Source: Alphaproteobacteria bacterium (GTDB lineage Bacteria; Pseudomonadota; Alphaproteobacteria; UBA7887). From it: DNA of 8,798 nt. Location: assembly GCA_028289725.1 (NCBI GenBank), contig JANQOH010000297.1, positions 1 to 8,798 on the forward strand, given 5' to 3'. The number at the start of each line of letters is the position of its first letter. Positions within the stretch are counted from its first letter, which is position 1. This document shows, in pieces, positions 6,273-8,798 of the stretch. Both the position numbers and the translations under genes were made by a program. The notes under the pieces are model-generated. The model saw nothing but the letters and a program-made list of their open reading frames with translations. It was not told the origin of the DNA and ran no database searches.

Positions 6273-8417
6273 GTGGAACGATCATTCAAAAAGGAAGTTG
6301 GCCAGCTCCGGCTTGGCGCCGGCGAACAGTTCCAAGGCGAAGGCATATTGGCCGTCACCAAGGCATTGCTCCAGTCCGGGGTCAGCTATATCGGCGGCTA
6401 TCAGGGCTCGCCCGTATCACATCTGCTGGACGTCATGGTCGATGCCTCCGACCTGCTCGACGAACTCGGCGTACATTTGGAGACCCCGACGAACGAGGCC
6501 GCGGCCGCCGCCATGCTCGGCGCCTCGATCAATTATCCGATGCGGGGCGCGGTGACCTGGAAATCGACGGTCGGGACAAACGTTGCGTCGGACGCCTTAT
6601 CCAACCTCGCATCCGCGGGCGTGAAGGGCGGCGCGATGATCATTATCGGCGAAGATTACGGCGAAGGCGCCAGCATCATTCAGGAGCGCAGCCACGCTTT
6701 CGCCATGAAATCGTCGATCCTTCTTCTGGATCCGCGGCCGGACCTGCGAACGATCGTCCGCACGGTTGAGAAAGGATTTGAACTGTCCGAGACAAGCAAT
6801 TTGCCGGTCATGCTCGAATTGCGCATTCGCGCCTGCCACGTATTTGGACAGTTTGAATGCAAGGACAATGTCGCGCCGGCCATATCGCGGCGCCAGGTCC
6901 TTGAAAACCCCGATTTCGATTACGACCGAATTTGCCTGCCGCCCGCAACCTACTTGCAGGAAAAACAAAAGATTGAGCGCCGCCTGCCGGCCGCCGTCCG
7001 ATTCATCGCCGACAACCAACTGAACGAGGTGATCCCCGGCACGGTCGAAGAAATCGGCATCATCACGCAAGGCGGTTTGACCAGCACCGTGCTGCGCGCT
7101 TTGGCCAGTCTTGGACTGATAGACGACTCCGGCGCCCCGCGCATCCCGATCTACGTCATGAACGCGACCTACCCGCTGGTGCCGGACGAGATCAATAATT
7201 TCTGCGCCGGCAAGAGCGCGGTGCTGATGGTGGAAGAGGGCAATCCGGACTACCTAGAGCAAGCCGTGAATGTCGCCCTGCGCCAGGCCGACCTCCAGAC
7301 CAAGGTTCACGGCAAGGACGTGCTGCCGATGGCGGGCGAATACACCGCCGAAGTGATGCTGCGCGGTTTGGAAAAGTTCCTGTCGACCAGCATGCCGGGT
7401 AGCAACGCGCTGGCGCCCGCGCGCGAACGTATCGAGGCGATCGACACGCTCAAGGCGCGCGCCGCCGAGCTTCTCGGCGCGCCGGTCCCGCCGCGCCCGC
7501 CGAGTTTCTGCACCGGTTGTCCCGAGCGTCCCGTCTTCAGCGCCATGAAGATCGTCGAGAAAGACCTGGGCCCCACCCATGTCAGCGCAGACATTGGCTG
7601 CCACACCTTTTCGACGCTGCCGCCGTTCAATATCGGCAACACGGTGATGGGCTATGGGCTCGGTCTCGCCAGTTCGACCGGCGTTGCGCCAAGCTTCGGC
7701 AAACGCGTGATCAGCATCATGGGCGATGGCGGGTTTTGGCATAACGGCCTCGCGAGCGGCGTGGCCAGTCACGCTTTCAATCGCGACGACGGCGTCCTTG
7801 TGATCTTCAAGAACGGCTATACCTCGGCAACGGGTTGGCAATCCGTCCCGTCCAGTACAACGGACCGCACCGGCGAGCCCTCGGGCATGTCGATCCAAAA
7901 GGCCTTGCGCGGGCTCGGCGTACGGTGGATCAAAACCATTCACACCTATGACGTCGCCAAAATGGTCAAGGGTCTGCGCGACGCCATGACCACCAAGGCG
8001 CAAGGGCTCAAGGTCATCGTTGCGGACGGCGAATGCCAGCTTGCGCGACAGCGTCGTATTCGTCCGCAAATCCAGGCGAAGCTGAAAAAGGGCGACCGCG
8101 TCGTTCGAACCCGATATGGCGTCGATGACGAAGTATGCACCGGCGATCACTCATGCATTCGGCTATCGGGTTGCCCGTCGCTGACCATCAAGCCCAATCC
8201 GGATCCGCTCCGCACTGATCCGGTGGCCCACGTCAATAATGGCTGCGTTGGCTGCGGCCTGTGCGGCGAGGTGTCTCATGCCGCGGTCCTTTGTCCATCG
8301 TTTTATCGCGCGGAGATCGTGCAAAACCCGAACGCTTGGGACCGTTGGCTTGATGGCATCCGTCGCGCGGTTATCGGTTTCCTGGGCGGGCGGCGCGGCG
8401 AAGCCGTCAGGACATGA
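6273..8417 (+). CDS. iorA: Indolepyruvate:ferredoxin oxidoreductase, alpha subunit (TPP and Fe-S)
   Basis: This 714-residue cytoplasmic subunit is for oxidative decarboxylation of aryl-2-oxoacids (indolepyruvate, phenylpyruvate) to aryl-acetyl-CoA, passing electrons to ferredoxin. The N-terminal pyruvate-oxidoreductase-like domain (about 12-200) has GGYQGSPVSHLLD at 41-53 and the catalytic-type Glu in NEAAAAAMLGAS (74-85). A middle domain follows (about 255-370). The TPP-binding domain (about 410-590) shows CTGCPERP (413-420), ADIGCHTF (439-446) and GDGGFWHNG...FKNG (484-515), the GDG-x-N thiamine-diphosphate/Mg motif. The ferredoxin-like C-terminus (620-680) has motif 1 C622-x2-D625-x2-C628-x5-C634-P and motif 2 C658-x2-C661-x2-C664-x9-C674-P. 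It starts at GTG 6273 behind GAAGG. Its stop overlaps the iorB ATG as ATGA, so the two are translationally coupled. Homologues of this long type occur in aerobic alphaproteobacteria; the true substrate here is not proven. Confidence 0.93.
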   Translation: MERSFKKEVGQLRLGAGEQFQGEGILAVTKALLQSGVSYIGGYQGSPVSHLLDVMVDASDLLDELGVHLETPTNEAAAAAMLGASINYPMRGAVTWKSTVGTNVASDALSNLASAGVKGGAMIIIGEDYGEGASIIQERSHAFAMKSSILLLDPRPDLRTIVRTVEKGFELSETSNLPVMLELRIRACHVFGQFECKDNVAPAISRRQVLENPDFDYDRICLPPATYLQEKQKIERRLPAAVRFIADNQLNEVIPGTVEEIGIITQGGLTSTVLRALASLGLIDDSGAPRIPIYVMNATYPLVPDEINNFCAGKSAVLMVEEGNPDYLEQAVNVALRQADLQTKVHGKDVLPMAGEYTAEVMLRGLEKFLSTSMPGSNALAPARERIEAIDTLKARAAELLGAPVPPRPPSFCTGCPERPVFSAMKIVEKDLGPTHVSADIGCHTFSTLPPFNIGNTVMGYGLGLASSTGVAPSFGKRVISIMGDGGFWHNGLASGVASHAFNRDDGVLVIFKNGYTSATGWQSVPSSTTDRTGEPSGMSIQKALRGLGVRWIKTIHTYDVAKMVKGLRDAMTTKAQGLKVIVADGECQLARQRRIRPQIQAKLKKGDRVVRTRYGVDDEVCTGDHSCIRLSGCPSLTIKPNPDPLRTDPVAHVNNGCVGCGLCGEVSHAAVLCPSFYRAEIVQNPNAWDRWLDGIRRAVIGFLGGRRGEAVRT

Positions 8418-8798
8418 GCGATCCGACAAGCGGACGTCCGACCACGGTGCTCATTGCCGCCATGGGCGGCGAAGGCGGCGGCGTTCTCACCAATTGGCTC
8501 GTGGCCGCCGCGACAAAGGCTGGACGGCGGGTGCACAGCACTTCCATCCCTGGCGTTGCCCAGCGCACCGGGGCAACGACCTATTATGTCGAGATTTGGC
8601 CGCAAGATGCGGCACAGACCGTCTGCGCCTTCGCGCTGTATCCGACACCTGGCGAGATCGACCTGATGGTTGCGAGCGAGCTTCTCGAAGCCGGCCGCGC
8701 CGCACAAAACGGCTTCATCAGCCCCGATCGGACGGTGCTCATCGCGTCGACGCATCGCGTGTTCTCAATGGATGAAAAGACCGCCATGGCGGATGGCC
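8414..8798 (+). CDS. iorB: Indolepyruvate oxidoreductase, beta subunit family, N-terminal part (runs off the window)
   Basis: The ATG at 8414-8416 overlaps the iorA stop (ATGA), and the frame stays open to the window end for 128 codons. After a short N-terminus the protein begins with the gamma-domain-like fold of 2-oxoacid oxidoreductases: TTVLIAAMGGEGGGVLTNWL at 10-29 and then a SIPGVAQRTGATTYYVEIW segment (49-67). The latter is the counterpart of the EVHGMAQRGG stretch in classical IorB. This domain helps bind CoA and completes the active site with IorA. The GEGGG in place of the usual GQGG and the AQRTGATTYY wording are, from memory, typical of the longer (about 500-residue) beta subunits of proteobacteria. 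The remaining part lies outside the window. Only a weak AGG precedes the ATG, so expression probably depends on coupling to iorA. Confidence 0.9.
   Translation, partial: MSDPTSGRPTTVLIAAMGGEGGGVLTNWLVAAATKAGRRVHSTSIPGVAQRTGATTYYVEIWPQDAAQTVCAFALYPTPGEIDLMVASELLEAGRAAQNGFISPDRTVLIASTHRVFSMDEKTAMADG

Noticed and set aside
5680..6555. Open frame of 291 codons on the plus strand
   Set aside because: It runs antisense through the GST gene and then out of frame into iorA, and it lacks recognisable domains.
7254..8150. Open frame of 298 codons on the minus strand
   Set aside because: It is fully antisense to the TPP and Fe-S domains of iorA; the translation is His/Arg/Gly-rich and unlike any family.
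8239..8775. Open frame of 178 codons on the plus strand spanning the iorA-iorB junction
   Set aside because: It is out of frame with both genes. The frame starting at 8414 gives a clear IorB beta-subunit N-terminus.
1..8798. Mobile elements, CRISPR arrays, tRNA/rRNA genes, prophage or toxin-antitoxin modules
   Set aside because: I looked for transposase-like frames, terminal repeats, regularly spaced repeats and tRNA-like cloverleafs on both strands and saw none.

Overview
The window reads as ordinary chromosomal DNA from a GC-rich, probably aerobic alphaproteobacterium (Rhodospirillales or Rhizobiales-like). The lineage is inferred from GC-rich third positions, several GTG starts preceded by AAGGA-type ribosome binding sites, and the character of the long-form IorA/IorB proteins. 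No tRNA, rRNA, CRISPR array, transposase or phage gene is visible.

Layout, left to right. (1) 2-415, plus strand: the 3' end of a malate/L-lactate dehydrogenase (Ldh2 family) gene. (2) 402-4430, minus strand, a probable transcription unit read right to left: an FAD-dependent aromatic-ring-hydroxylase-like monooxygenase, a 64-residue DUF2783-like protein, an EamA/DMT-family transporter, then after a 172-bp gap a membrane-anchored family 2 glycosyltransferase. The glycosyltransferase stop overlaps the convergent Ldh2 gene by 14 bp. (3) 4431-4625: a divergent intergenic region containing a perfect AT-rich 14-bp palindrome. (4) 4626-5060, plus strand: a small Arg/Asp-rich hypothetical protein. 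(5) 5061-5433: a non-coding stretch with several inverted repeats, including a very strong 16-bp hairpin and two mutually exclusive stems. (6) 5434-6129, minus strand: a Nu-class-like glutathione S-transferase. (7) 6130-6272: a short divergent promoter region. (8) 6273-8798, plus strand: iorA, the complete alpha subunit of indolepyruvate:ferredoxin oxidoreductase, followed through an ATGA overlap by the start of iorB, which runs off the window.

The genes suggest small-molecule catabolism: oxidative decarboxylation of aryl-pyruvates (IorAB), flavin hydroxylation of an aromatic substrate with a dedicated small partner protein and a transporter, and glutathione-dependent chemistry. A single shared pathway is not demonstrated. 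The most noteworthy points are the unusual Fe-S ligand pattern of IorA (CxxD in place of CxxC in the first motif and a nine-residue gap in the second), the monooxygenase/DUF2783 pair, and the structured non-coding segment at 5083-5342. I see no clear evidence of a wholly new biological system.
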